From: Flavobacteriaceae bacterium
Lineage (GTDB): Bacteria; Bacteroidota; Bacteroidia; Flavobacteriales; Flavobacteriaceae
Assembly: GCA_013373385.1 (NCBI GenBank)
Contig: JABXHX010000017.1
Location: 1 to 64,000, forward strand
Direction of reading: 5' to 3'
Length of the DNA: 64,000 nucleotides
A program made the position numbers and the translations under genes. Shown here one piece after another: positions 1 to 6,792 of the stretch (positions are counted from its first letter, which is position 1; each line of letters opens with the position of its first letter). The notes beneath the pieces are model-generated. The model had not been told where the DNA came from and searched no databases. It worked only from the letters and a program-made list of their open reading frames with translations.

Positions 1-118
1 AAGTAATTGCTTGTTCTCGCCTACTTCTGAAAATCCTCACGGATTTTCAGTTTGGTGTGTACTTGCTAAATTAAGTGCAAACCCACGCAACTACTCATAG
101 CCGAGACCGTTGTAACCA
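1..118 (+). repeat. attC-like site A (left part outside window)
   Basis: This is the right part of an attC-like palindrome. It holds a perfect 10-bp hairpin CTGAAAATCC-TCAC-GGATTTTCAG (27-50), then the family-conserved ACGCAACTA, and ends in a GTT core that opens the next cassette (GTTGTAACCA, 109-118). The same modules occur at about 2.34-2.47, 4.36-4.50 and 8.40-8.53 kb. Its own R'' half lies to the left of the window. Confidence 0.65.
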
Positions 119-119
119 A

Positions 120-147
120 TTGACGCAAAGATGACGTTAACTTGACG
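120..147 (+). promoter_or_regulatory. Three TGACG repeats at 11-bp spacing
   Basis: TGACG occurs at 121, 132 and 143, in TTGACGCAAAG, ATGACGTTAAC and TTGACGTAAC, so the repeats are exactly one helical turn apart and lie on the same face of the DNA. They sit 25-50 bp upstream of a TACATTTG -7 box (172-179) for the XRE gene. A binding site for the encoded regulator or for an activator is a plausible reading; this is inference. Confidence 0.4.
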
Positions 148-171
148 TAACAAGTAATTATGTTTCCGATA

Positions 172-179
172 TACATTTG
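172..179 (+). promoter_or_regulatory. -7 box TACATTTG of XRE gene
   Basis: Matches the Bacteroidota TANNTTTG -7 element, 24 bp upstream of the ATG at 204. No clear TTG at the usual -33 distance is visible, which would fit activator-dependent transcription through the TGACG repeats. Confidence 0.45.
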
Positions 180-203
180 CTGAAACAATAAATAACATTC
201 AAA

Positions 204-869
204 ATGGAAACAAAAGATTTAGCAAAAAACTTAAAGAAATTAAGAGCAACTCGTGGAATGTCTCAAGAATATTTAGCAGACGAATCAAGAGTTAGCTTAA
301 GAACTATTCAAAGAATTGAAAATAATGAATCGGAACCAACAGGCGAAACGATTAAAAGAATAGCAATTGCGTTAGATGTAGAATTGACCGAGTTGATTGG
401 TTCAAATTCTGTGACAGAAACGAGCGATTTAAAAGCAACTATTATTTTTCTAAAAAAACAGCTTTCTAAAACAAATGAAAAATCGGAAATAAAAACATTT
501 GAAAGATTTATAGGAATTTTACAAAAACTAAAAGAAAAAGATTTAAGTATTGAACAGAGAGAAGGAATTGAAAGTTACATACAATATTTAGAACTTGAAA
601 AAATACCATCTTTTAGTAATGAAATGTTCAAAGTTAAACTGACAAAATTTAGAAAGTACTTAAAAAATAAATTACGTTTTGTACCAAAAAATTATTACAC
701 GACTTGGGCAGCAAGTTTTGGACTTTCATTTGCAGTTGGTTTTTCTGTTCAAAGTAATATAGATAATAACATTAAAATTGGAGTGATTTCAGTTGCTTCA
801 GTAATAATCGGAATTGGAATCATTATGGATATGAGAATGAAAAGACAGAAACGAACATTTAGTTTCTGA
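204..869 (+). CDS. XRE-family regulator with C-terminal membrane segments
   Basis: 221 aa. Residues about 5-65 form a Cro/C1-type helix-turn-helix (LKKLRATRGMSQEYLA, then SLRTIQRIENNESEPT), a DNA-binding fold. Residues 66-160 are charged and helical. The C-terminus has two hydrophobic stretches (about 167-182 and 190-209) followed by the basic tail KRQKR, so the protein is probably membrane-anchored. It is the only gene of cassette 1 and ends just before the attC-like site at 877. The ATG at 204 is the first in frame and lies 24 bp after a TANNTTTG box. The target genes are unknown; the TGACG repeats upstream may be one. The HTH call is secure, the sensing role is not known. Confidence 0.8.
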   Translation: METKDLAKNLKKLRATRGMSQEYLADESRVSLRTIQRIENNESEPTGETIKRIAIALDVELTELIGSNSVTETSDLKATIIFLKKQLSKTNEKSEIKTFERFIGILQKLKEKDLSIEQREGIESYIQYLELEKIPSFSNEMFKVKLTKFRKYLKNKLRFVPKNYYTTWAASFGLSFAVGFSVQSNIDNNIKIGVISVASVIIGIGIIMDMRMKRQKRTFSF

Positions 870-876
870 AAACAAC

Positions 877-956
877 TGGTTACAACACCGTGTATAAAAA
901 ATTGCTAAATTAGCTACTTAAACACACCACTAATCATATACAATCACGTTAGCCAC
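877..956 (+). repeat. attC-like site B (short form)
   Basis: R'' TGGTTACAAC (877-886), spacer ACC, L'' GTGTATAA (890-897), L' TCATATAC (934-941), spacer, R' GTTAGCCAC (948-956). GTGTAT pairs with ATATAC with one G-T wobble. It lacks the central AAATCC-type hairpin of sites A, C, D and E and is therefore only about 80 nt. It separates cassette 1 from cassette 2. Confidence 0.65.
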
Positions 957-2464
957 AAACAAAAAAAATGAGAAAACTTATAATCATATTACTTACCACT
1001 CTTCTATTTTCTTGTTCAAAACAAGGTCAATTTGATAAAAAGAAAGAAACAGAAGAAATTTTGAAGTTACACAACTTGCAACGAGATTATCATTTTAATA
1101 AAGATTCAATCTCTTTTGTAAATCAACTTTCTGAAAATTTTATCTCTGTCAATAAAGGTGTTATAACGCGGCCTGAAAGAAGTGAAATTTTGAATAGATA
1201 CAACAGTTACTTTTCTTCGGTTGAGTTTCTGAAGTGGGATGATGTCACCAAGCCTATAATCAAATTTTCTGAAGATGGTACGTTAGCATATTCAATTGTA
1301 GATAAAATAGTGAAGGTAATTTATAAAAATGAAATTGGAGAAAACGTATATGGAGAAACCCATTTCGCCTGGACTGCCATTTACAAAAAGTATGATGATA
1401 AGTGGAGAATTGAATGTGTCACTTCAACAGAGAAACCTAATAGTATAGGCGAAAAAGATTTTATCATTACTGAAAAAGACATAATACCTGAAGGTACAGC
1501 CTATAATTCCAAAACAAGCACTATATATATCGGTAGTATATACAAACAGAAAGTTATTGCAATATCGCCAAATGGAAATATAAACGACATCATCACCCAA
1601 GAAGTTTTTGAAAACTTGAGCCCTATTGGAATGGAAGTCGACAATAAGAACAATATACTTTGGACAAATGTTGCATTGGCACCGATAGTTAATAAAACAG
1701 GAAAGAACAAATGGAAAACAACAATTATGTCTTTCGACTTAACAACCAATAAACTAATTAAGAAGTATGATTTTATTGAGGGCAATCAAGTCTTTCTAAA
1801 TGATTTAACTATTGACAAAAATGGTGATGTATATGCAACTGAAAGTGTTAATAGTAATATATATAAACTAAATACACGTACAGATAAACTTGCAATATAT
1901 CTTGATTTGAAGAAATTTGGCTTTCCTAACGGCATTGTCTATAACCAACCACAACATTGTTTGTTTATTGCAACTAATGAAGGGATAGTGAAAATTGATA
2001 TTGAAACAAAAAAAGCGAAATTACTGGAGGTTGAAGAAAATATTAACGTCAAAGTTATTGATGGATTAGCAATTAACAATGATTATTTTATAGGTCATCA
2101 AAGTTCTAAAATATCAAAATTTTACTTTGATGAAAATATGGAAAGAATAATACGCTCAGAAATTTTTGATTCTGGAGATGAATTTGATTCAAGTACAACT
2201 GGAGAAGTAGGAAATGGTTTTTATCACTACATTGTCAACTCTCAAATAAGAAGTGGAATAAATAGAAAAAAAAACCAACTAAAACCGTTAGATAGTTTAG
2301 AAAATGTGATAATTAGAACAAGAATATTGAAATAGCCAGTGGCTAACAACTTGTATAATTCATTGCTAGTAATAGCCTACTTACGAAAGTCCTCGCAGAC
2401 TTTCTATCTGTGATTTACTTGCTGACTTGTCCCTAAACCACGCAACGAAATCATACACAAACAC
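948..2464 (+). mobile_element. Integron-like gene cassette 2 (SnoaL/propeller lipoprotein)
   Basis: Starts GTTAGCCAC (948-956); its 3' site opens with the exact reverse complement GTGGCTAAC (2339-2347). This 9-bp sequence differs from cassette 1, so the match is unit-specific, not a general repeat consensus. The gene starts only 20 bp from the left boundary with no visible promoter of its own, as is common for cassette genes. Confidence 0.65.
968..2335 (+). CDS. Lipoprotein: SnoaL-like domain fused to SMP-30/NHL-type beta-propeller
   Basis: 455 aa with an SPII signal (LLTTLLFSC, lipid-modified Cys about 16), so probably attached to an outer or inner membrane. Residues about 28-155 resemble the SnoaL/DUF4440 cone fold (HFAWTAIYKKYDDKWRIECV). 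Residues about 165-440 look like a six-bladed SMP-30/NHL propeller with repeated strands (LTIDKNGDVYATES, NGIVYNQPQHCLFIATNEG). Such propellers bind or hydrolyse small ligands, but I cannot name a substrate. The stop at 2335 lies three bases before the attC-like site, as in cassette genes. The two-domain order is unusual in my experience. Function unknown. Confidence 0.65.
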   Translation: MRKLIIILLTTLLFSCSKQGQFDKKKETEEILKLHNLQRDYHFNKDSISFVNQLSENFISVNKGVITRPERSEILNRYNSYFSSVEFLKWDDVTKPIIKFSEDGTLAYSIVDKIVKVIYKNEIGENVYGETHFAWTAIYKKYDDKWRIECVTSTEKPNSIGEKDFIITEKDIIPEGTAYNSKTSTIYIGSIYKQKVIAISPNGNINDIITQEVFENLSPIGMEVDNKNNILWTNVALAPIVNKTGKNKWKTTIMSFDLTTNKLIKKYDFIEGNQVFLNDLTIDKNGDVYATESVNSNIYKLNTRTDKLAIYLDLKKFGFPNGIVYNQPQHCLFIATNEGIVKIDIETKKAKLLEVEENINVKVIDGLAINNDYFIGHQSSKISKFYFDENMERIIRSEIFDSGDEFDSSTTGEVGNGFYHYIVNSQIRSGINRKKNQLKPLDSLENVIIRTRILK

Positions 2465-2473
2465 GTTATGTGC
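2339..2473 (+). repeat. attC-like site C (full form)
   Basis: R'' GTGGCTAAC (2339-2347), L'' TTGTATAA (2351-2358), central hairpin GAAAGTC-CTCGCA-GACTTTC (2385-2404), conserved ACGCAACGA, L' TCATACAC (2451-2458), R' GTTATGTGC (2465-2473). Compared with sites A and D the hairpin stem carries an A to G change that is compensated by T to C on the other arm, showing that pairing is under selection. Confidence 0.7.
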
Positions 2474-2541
2474 AAGTTGAATTAGAAACAAAAAGGAAAC
2501 AACTCAATCAAAGTTTTGAGAAAACAAGTAAGAGGATTAAC

Positions 2542-3393
2542 ATGTTGCAATTTGAATATATAGTACTTGCTCTCATGTACACAACTCTGTCGATATCACT
2601 ATTTCTACAGTGGTTATGTTTTAAGAAAAATATGGAAAATTGGGAAACGATTTCACTAACTATTTCTCTCTTATTATTGGTAATTTCGATGGGACTTTCC
2701 TCTTTCTTCTCAGAAAAAGAAACCACTACAATCACTACTTTACTATGTATGATTCTGGTAGGAGTGACTACCTTTATGGAATCCTTAAGTCAACAAAAAC
2801 ATTCTATTCCACCAACATATAAAATAGTTCAAATTGGTACTTCAATAGCCTTGACTATATGCGTTATCCTTGTCTATTTTTTTGAAAAAATGGCTTTTGT
2901 CCAATATGTTGTAGTTGGTTTCTTGGTTATTTCTGTTATAACCTCAATGCTAATTACCCGACAAACAAAACCAGTAAAACAATATAAACATCTTGAAAAG
3001 TCGAACAGAGTTTTCGCCTTCACATTTTTAACTTTAGTCCCAATTTATCTTGCTTTCCATTATGCTTTTGAAGAAGCTTATCAACAATTTCAAATGGGAT
3101 TTTTGCTTTACTTTGCTTTTATTGCACTTGCAATACGAAAAATATTTGACGATTTACATCGATTATCGCTCGTTAACAATACCTTAAAACCAATCGAACA
3201 GCATTTTAAAAACTATGGATTGACAAAAAGGGAACAAGAAATTGCTATTCTTCTCTTTGAAGGTTTAACCTATCAAAGCATAGCTGACCAGCTATTTATT
3301 TCACTCCCTACCATTAAGACTCATGCTAGCAATATCTATAAAAAATGCAAAGTAAAATCTCGTAATGAATTAACAAAGATTCTTGCCTCATAG
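2542..3393 (+). CDS. Membrane-anchored LuxR-type transcriptional regulator (copy 1)
   Basis: 283 aa from the ATG at 2542. The ORF track opens at a GTG (2470) inside the attC-like core, but the paralogue at 4542 starts at the same place as this internal ATG (MLQFEYIV against MLVIEYLI), so I use 2542. The first about 215 residues form six or so membrane helices. The C-terminus is a LuxR/GerE helix-turn-helix (YGLTKREQEIAILLFEG, ISLPTIKTHASNIYKK). This layout fits a one-component regulator that senses at the inner membrane. It is followed by a barrel gene whose upstream palindrome is a likely target. The two LuxR copies are plainly homologous along their whole length. Confidence 0.75.
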   Translation: MLQFEYIVLALMYTTLSISLFLQWLCFKKNMENWETISLTISLLLLVISMGLSSFFSEKETTTITTLLCMILVGVTTFMESLSQQKHSIPPTYKIVQIGTSIALTICVILVYFFEKMAFVQYVVVGFLVISVITSMLITRQTKPVKQYKHLEKSNRVFAFTFLTLVPIYLAFHYAFEEAYQQFQMGFLLYFAFIALAIRKIFDDLHRLSLVNNTLKPIEQHFKNYGLTKREQEIAILLFEGLTYQSIADQLFISLPTIKTHASNIYKKCKVKSRNELTKILAS

Positions 3394-3437
3394 CGAATTC
3401 TATTTACTAAACATTATAACCTACTAATTATCAGTAC

Positions 3438-3453
3438 TCATACTTTTGTATGA
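3438..3453 (+). promoter_or_regulatory. Palindrome TCATAC-TTTT-GTATGA, candidate LuxR operator
   Basis: Perfect 6-bp inverted repeat about 53 bp upstream of the TTG of the barrel promoter. A related copy (TCATACTTATATATGA, 5404-5419) stands at the same place before the second barrel gene, in an otherwise shared block (TTATCARTACTCATACTT...ATGATATT). LuxR-type HTH domains bind such dyads. Binding is inferred. Confidence 0.45.
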
Positions 3454-3490
3454 TATTTTTATTTTCACTAAAAATCATCCTATTATTCGA

Positions 3491-3520
3491 TTGTCTACCT
3501 TTATCTGGATAGTAGTTTTG
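3491..3520 (+). promoter_or_regulatory. Bacteroidota promoter before barrel gene 1
   Basis: TTG at 3491-3493, 19-bp spacer, TAGTTTTG at 3513-3520. It is placed identically to the promoter at 5457-5487, both sharing GATTGTCTA. The ATG at 3541 is 20 bp further on. Confidence 0.6.
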
Positions 3521-3540
3521 CTTCAAATTAAAAAACTATA

Positions 3541-4221
3541 ATGAAGTATAAACTATTATTCATCGCATTTTACGGAATTACCCTCCTTAATTTGAATGCT
3601 CAAGATTTAGCATTCAATAACAAAAATCTCATTACACAATTTGAAATCAAGGATTATTATTATTCAATTGCAAATGATCATTCTAAAAAGGATTCTATCA
3701 AAACTAGAAAAACCCAATTCTTTATCGGTTATGATTTTGGAGAGGCGGCTTTCAATAAATTTCAATCCCTCGGTGGAGAGATTGGAGTTAAATTTAAAAA
3801 CAATCATCAAGTAAGGCTATCCCACACGAGCATTCGTTTTACAGAAGCACACCTATCGTCAAGTTTTGCTGGTGCTGTAGATGGCAAAAATGTAAAAGGG
3901 AAACAATTTGGATTTGAATTATTTTATGATTTTCCAGTATTTTTTAATGGGTTTTATATTAGTCCTTCTTTGGGATATTACGATAATGAATACACACATA
4001 CAAATTTGAATGAAAAGCTCGAAAAGGCATCTTTCACCGTTGGTTCGGCAATCAGTTTTACTGAGGTAGATATATTTAAAGTAAAAGGGCTTTATTATAG
4101 AGTTTCTCTGCCATATCGATATACTTTTAATCCTCACAAGAAAACAAAATTGGGAGAAACCACCATCAAGAGCAATACTTTTGACAGTCATCTTTGGTTC
4201 TTTGTAGGATATCAATTTTAA
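3541..4221 (+). CDS. Outer-membrane beta-barrel protein (hypothetical)
   Basis: 226 aa with an SPI signal (MKYKLLFIAFYGITLLNLNA, cleavage before QD). The mature part is rich in alternating aromatic/polar strands (GFELFYDFPVFFNGFYISPSLGYY, cut here) and ends in F (VGYQF), the usual terminal residue of outer-membrane barrels. It is about the size for an 8-10 strand barrel. I do not recognise a named family. It lies 147 bp after a LuxR regulator gene and has its own TTG/TAGTTTTG promoter with a palindrome, so it is the likely target of that regulator. Role unknown; envelope adjustment or uptake are possibilities only. Confidence 0.6.
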   Translation: MKYKLLFIAFYGITLLNLNAQDLAFNNKNLITQFEIKDYYYSIANDHSKKDSIKTRKTQFFIGYDFGEAAFNKFQSLGGEIGVKFKNNHQVRLSHTSIRFTEAHLSSSFAGAVDGKNVKGKQFGFELFYDFPVFFNGFYISPSLGYYDNEYTHTNLNEKLEKASFTVGSAISFTEVDIFKVKGLYYRVSLPYRYTFNPHKKTKLGETTIKSNTFDSHLWFFVGYQF

Positions 4222-4354
4222 GCATAATTTTGCAAAAGCAACCAACAGAGTACTGCTAGACGAGGTAAATTAAATTCCAAAATAATTCAGTTTTAGTCAA
4301 TTTAGAATTTAAACTTATGAAAGTGGCTTTTCATCAAGAAGGAATAAACAAAAA

Positions 4355-4496
4355 CCTACACACAACACCGTGTATAATTCATTGTTGCTAGTACTAGCCT
4401 ACTTACAAAAATCCTCGCGGATTTTCTATTTCATTTGTATTTGCTAATTTAGTTGCTGAAATACGCAACGAAATCATACACAAAAACGTTGTATGA
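4355..4496 (+). repeat. attC-like site D (full form)
   Basis: R'' region CTACACACAAC (to 4366), spacer ACC, L'' GTGTATAA (4370-4377), central hairpin AAAATCC-TCGC-GGATTTT (4408-4425), ACGCAACGA, L' TCATACAC (4474-4481), spacer AAAAAC, R' GTTGTATGA (4488-4496). GTGTAT and ATACAC are a perfect 6-bp match. The stretch 4222-4354 before it, between the barrel stop and the site, shows nothing else I can name. Confidence 0.65.
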
Positions 4497-4541
4497 AAGC
4501 TGATAATCGCTTTAATGAAATGATAAATATTAGAAAATAAA

Positions 4542-5393
4542 ATGCTGGTAATAGAATATTTAATTCTTGGCCTTGTATACACATCACTAGTAGTTTCCTT
4601 GTTTCTACAATGGTTCTGTTATAAGAAGAAAATGGAAAATTGGGAAACGATAGTCTTTACAACATCACTTTTACTCTTGGTGATTTCAATTGGTCTATCT
4701 CCTATACTAGAAGAAGGAAACACAACCAGCACACTAACCTTAATTTGTATGGTTTTGGTTGCAATCACTACGGTTTTAGAGACATTAAGGCAACAAACAC
4801 ATAATATTCCCAGCCAATACAAGAAGATACATTTTGTAGTTGGGGTATTTTTAATCATATCTGTACTTATTGCTCGATTCTTTGATATGATGTTTTTCGT
4901 TCAATCAATAATCGTTGGGTTTCTTGTGATTTCTATTATTGTATCTATGTTGATTGTTCGAAAAACTAAATCCGTAAAACAATTTCAACACCTTGAAAAA
5001 TCAAACAGAATTTTCGGCATTGTATTTTTAATTATAGTTCCCATTTTTCTAATACATCACTATGGTTTTGAACAAGAAAGCTACTCGTTTCCAACAATTT
5101 TTCTACTCTATTTTGCCTTTATTGCCCTGGCAGCAAGAAAGATCCATGACGATCTGCAACGACTATCTATTACCAGCAAACAATTAGATCCAAATAAACA
5201 ACAATTCAAAAACTATGGATTAACGCAAAGGGAACAAGAAATAGCAACATTTCTATTTGATGGCTTAACCTATCAAGAGATAACTAACAAATTGCACATT
5301 TCACTTCCTACTGTAAAAACACACGCAAGTAACATTTACAAGAAATGTAGTGTGAAGAACCGTAATGAACTTAGCAGGTTACTAATGATCTAA
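4542..5393 (+). CDS. Membrane-anchored LuxR-type transcriptional regulator (copy 2)
   Basis: 283 aa, the same length as the copy at 2542 and homologous along its whole length (shared KMENWETI-type and HLEKSNR segments and LTxREQEIA in the HTH). The N-terminal about 215 residues contain about six membrane helices; the last 65 form a LuxR/GerE DNA-binding domain (ISLPTVKTHASNIYKK). It starts 54 bp inside unit 4 at an ATG. A barrel gene follows with the same type of regulatory block as copy 1. The pair was probably duplicated as a unit, then the regulators diverged. Signal and targets unknown; self-regulated barrel expression is a fair guess. Confidence 0.75.
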   Translation: MLVIEYLILGLVYTSLVVSLFLQWFCYKKKMENWETIVFTTSLLLLVISIGLSPILEEGNTTSTLTLICMVLVAITTVLETLRQQTHNIPSQYKKIHFVVGVFLIISVLIARFFDMMFFVQSIIVGFLVISIIVSMLIVRKTKSVKQFQHLEKSNRIFGIVFLIIVPIFLIHHYGFEQESYSFPTIFLLYFAFIALAARKIHDDLQRLSITSKQLDPNKQQFKNYGLTQREQEIATFLFDGLTYQEITNKLHISLPTVKTHASNIYKKCSVKNRNELSRLLMI

Positions 5394-5403
5394 TTATCAA
5401 TAC

Positions 5404-5419
5404 TCATACTTATATATGA
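5404..5419 (+). promoter_or_regulatory. Dyad TCATACTTATATATGA, second candidate LuxR operator
   Basis: Counterpart of 3438-3453, with five of six outer base pairs kept (TCATA/TATGA). It lies 37 bp upstream of the TTG of the next promoter inside a block conserved between the two loci. Confidence 0.4.
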
Positions 5420-5456
5420 TATTCATTTTATAGGCATAAATCAACCTATTACCTGA

Positions 5457-5487
5457 TTGTCTATTCTTGGAAGTACAAATAATTTTG
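5457..5487 (+). promoter_or_regulatory. Bacteroidota promoter before barrel gene 2
   Basis: TTG 5457-5459, 20-bp spacer, TAATTTTG 5480-5487. The ATG of the barrel gene is at 5508. Confidence 0.6.
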
Positions 5488-5507
5488 CTTCATAAAGAAA
5501 AGTATAA

Positions 5508-6791
5508 ATGAAGCATAAACTATTATCCATTGCCTTTGGTCTATTGATTAACTCTTTTGTTCTAGCCCAAAAAGACTCATCAAAAAAAGAAAGACTTGAT
5601 TTCGCAAAAATGTACTTTGAAATCGGAGGAACTTACCTTCCATCTTTTACAGGAAAGCAACTAGAAAATAATACAATAACTGCTTTTGATCATTCTGCAA
5701 CTCTTAATCCATATCTAACATGGGGTGGTTTTCACTTTTGGGGACATACCGAATTCTATGTCACTTTTCCTTTAAGTCAGTTAAGGTTAAATGAAGACAA
5801 TGGAACAAGTCACGAACTAAATCACTCGGTAGCCACAGGTGTAAGAATATATCCTTGGGCAATGGAAGAAAGAAAAATACGACCTTATATTGGAGCCAAT
5901 TGGGGAGCGCTAGACTTTAGGCAGATATTAGAGCCTGATAAAAATAAAAGTAAACTCTCCAAGGACTTTATGCTCAACTACGATGCAGGTGTTATGTATA
6001 ATTATAAAAAATTAGCCCTAAGGCTGGGTATTAATTTTTTTACAGATAATAAATGGTATTATCCTGTGAGCAAAACCCAGCTGTCAGAAATTAGAACTCC
6101 TAGAATGTCTTTTCAAATGGGACTGCTCTATTCCTTTGACTCAACAAAAGACACCAAAGAAGAAAATATTGATAAATGGAATAGTTATCCTACTGTTTCA
6201 AAATTATCTTATGATGCCAATAAATTTGGAGACCTATTTATAGGTATAGGGCCGTCGACTTCATTTTCACTTTCAGATTCTGACTATAACGCCATTCAGT
6301 TTCCTTATTTACAACAAAAACTAACTTCTACAAACTATTTTGATATAGCATTGGGTTATCATTTTAATCGAGCTAATCTGTTCACAGCTATATCTTATAG
6401 AAATCCAACTTTTGAAACCGAAGGTTTTGGGTCAAAACAAACCATTAAAAAGACTTCTTTAGCTGTAGAAGTTAATAAATTTCTGACTGACTATTCTGGC
6501 TTTGCACCGTATATTGGATTAAATATAGCCTATGATAGGTTTAACTATGAACAAAATGTTGATGGAGTTAAAACACAGCAAACTTTTACAAATGAAATTG
6601 AACCAGGTTTTACCTTCGGTTGGGATATTGTACCTGGTAAAACTAACGAAGCTTTGATATTAAGAACCAATTTGAGGTGGTATCCGTTTTCTAAATTTGA
6701 AATAGATGGCACAAAATTTAATTTTAGTCAATTGGAATACAACTTGATTCAAGTCGTTTTTTATCCTGAAAGACTTAAAAAAAGGAAATAA
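5508..6791 (+). CDS. Outer-membrane beta-barrel protein, two-part
   Basis: 427 aa with an SPI signal (MKHKLLSIAFGLLINSFVLA, cleavage before QK). The mature chain contains two barrel-like halves (about 30-205 and 235-420), each with strands such as IRPYIGANWGAL and GFAPYIGLNIAYDRF. No periplasmic OmpA-type domain follows. The signal peptide and the upstream regulatory block resemble those of the gene at 3541, but the mature proteins do not look alike, so the two loci share regulation but not payload. Preceded by LuxR copy 2 (114 bp gap). Family not recognised; localisation is fairly safe, function unknown. Confidence 0.6.
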   Translation: MKHKLLSIAFGLLINSFVLAQKDSSKKERLDFAKMYFEIGGTYLPSFTGKQLENNTITAFDHSATLNPYLTWGGFHFWGHTEFYVTFPLSQLRLNEDNGTSHELNHSVATGVRIYPWAMEERKIRPYIGANWGALDFRQILEPDKNKSKLSKDFMLNYDAGVMYNYKKLALRLGINFFTDNKWYYPVSKTQLSEIRTPRMSFQMGLLYSFDSTKDTKEENIDKWNSYPTVSKLSYDANKFGDLFIGIGPSTSFSLSDSDYNAIQFPYLQQKLTSTNYFDIALGYHFNRANLFTAISYRNPTFETEGFGSKQTIKKTSLAVEVNKFLTDYSGFAPYIGLNIAYDRFNYEQNVDGVKTQQTFTNEIEPGFTFGWDIVPGKTNEALILRTNLRWYPFSKFEIDGTKFNFSQLEYNLIQVVFYPERLKKRK

Positions 6792-6792
6792 A

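Larger units (their letters stand above)
109..947 (+). mobile_element. Integron-like gene cassette 1 (XRE regulator)
   Basis: Unit of about 840 bp bounded by GTT cores. Its first ten bases GTTGTAACCA are the exact reverse complement of TGGTTACAAC at 877-886, which opens the attC-like site at its 3' end. In a circular form these halves would join into one complete site, as in integron cassettes. It carries one rightward gene with its own promoter. The assignment as a cassette is inferred from this end complementarity; no integrase is seen. Confidence 0.65.
2465..4487 (+). mobile_element. Integron-like gene cassette 3 (LuxR plus barrel pair)
   Basis: About 2 kb. It begins GTTATGTGC; the matching 3' R'' reads ACACACAAC (4358-4366), 7 of 9 positions complementary, so the site has drifted. 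It carries two rightward genes, a membrane LuxR regulator and an outer-membrane barrel gene with its own promoter, which is more than the usual single gene per cassette. Confidence 0.5.

Noticed and set aside
2470-2541. GTG start of LuxR copy 1 inside the attC-like core
   Set aside because: The paralogue aligns from the internal ATG at 2542, and the 24 extra residues are charged sequence next to the repeat.
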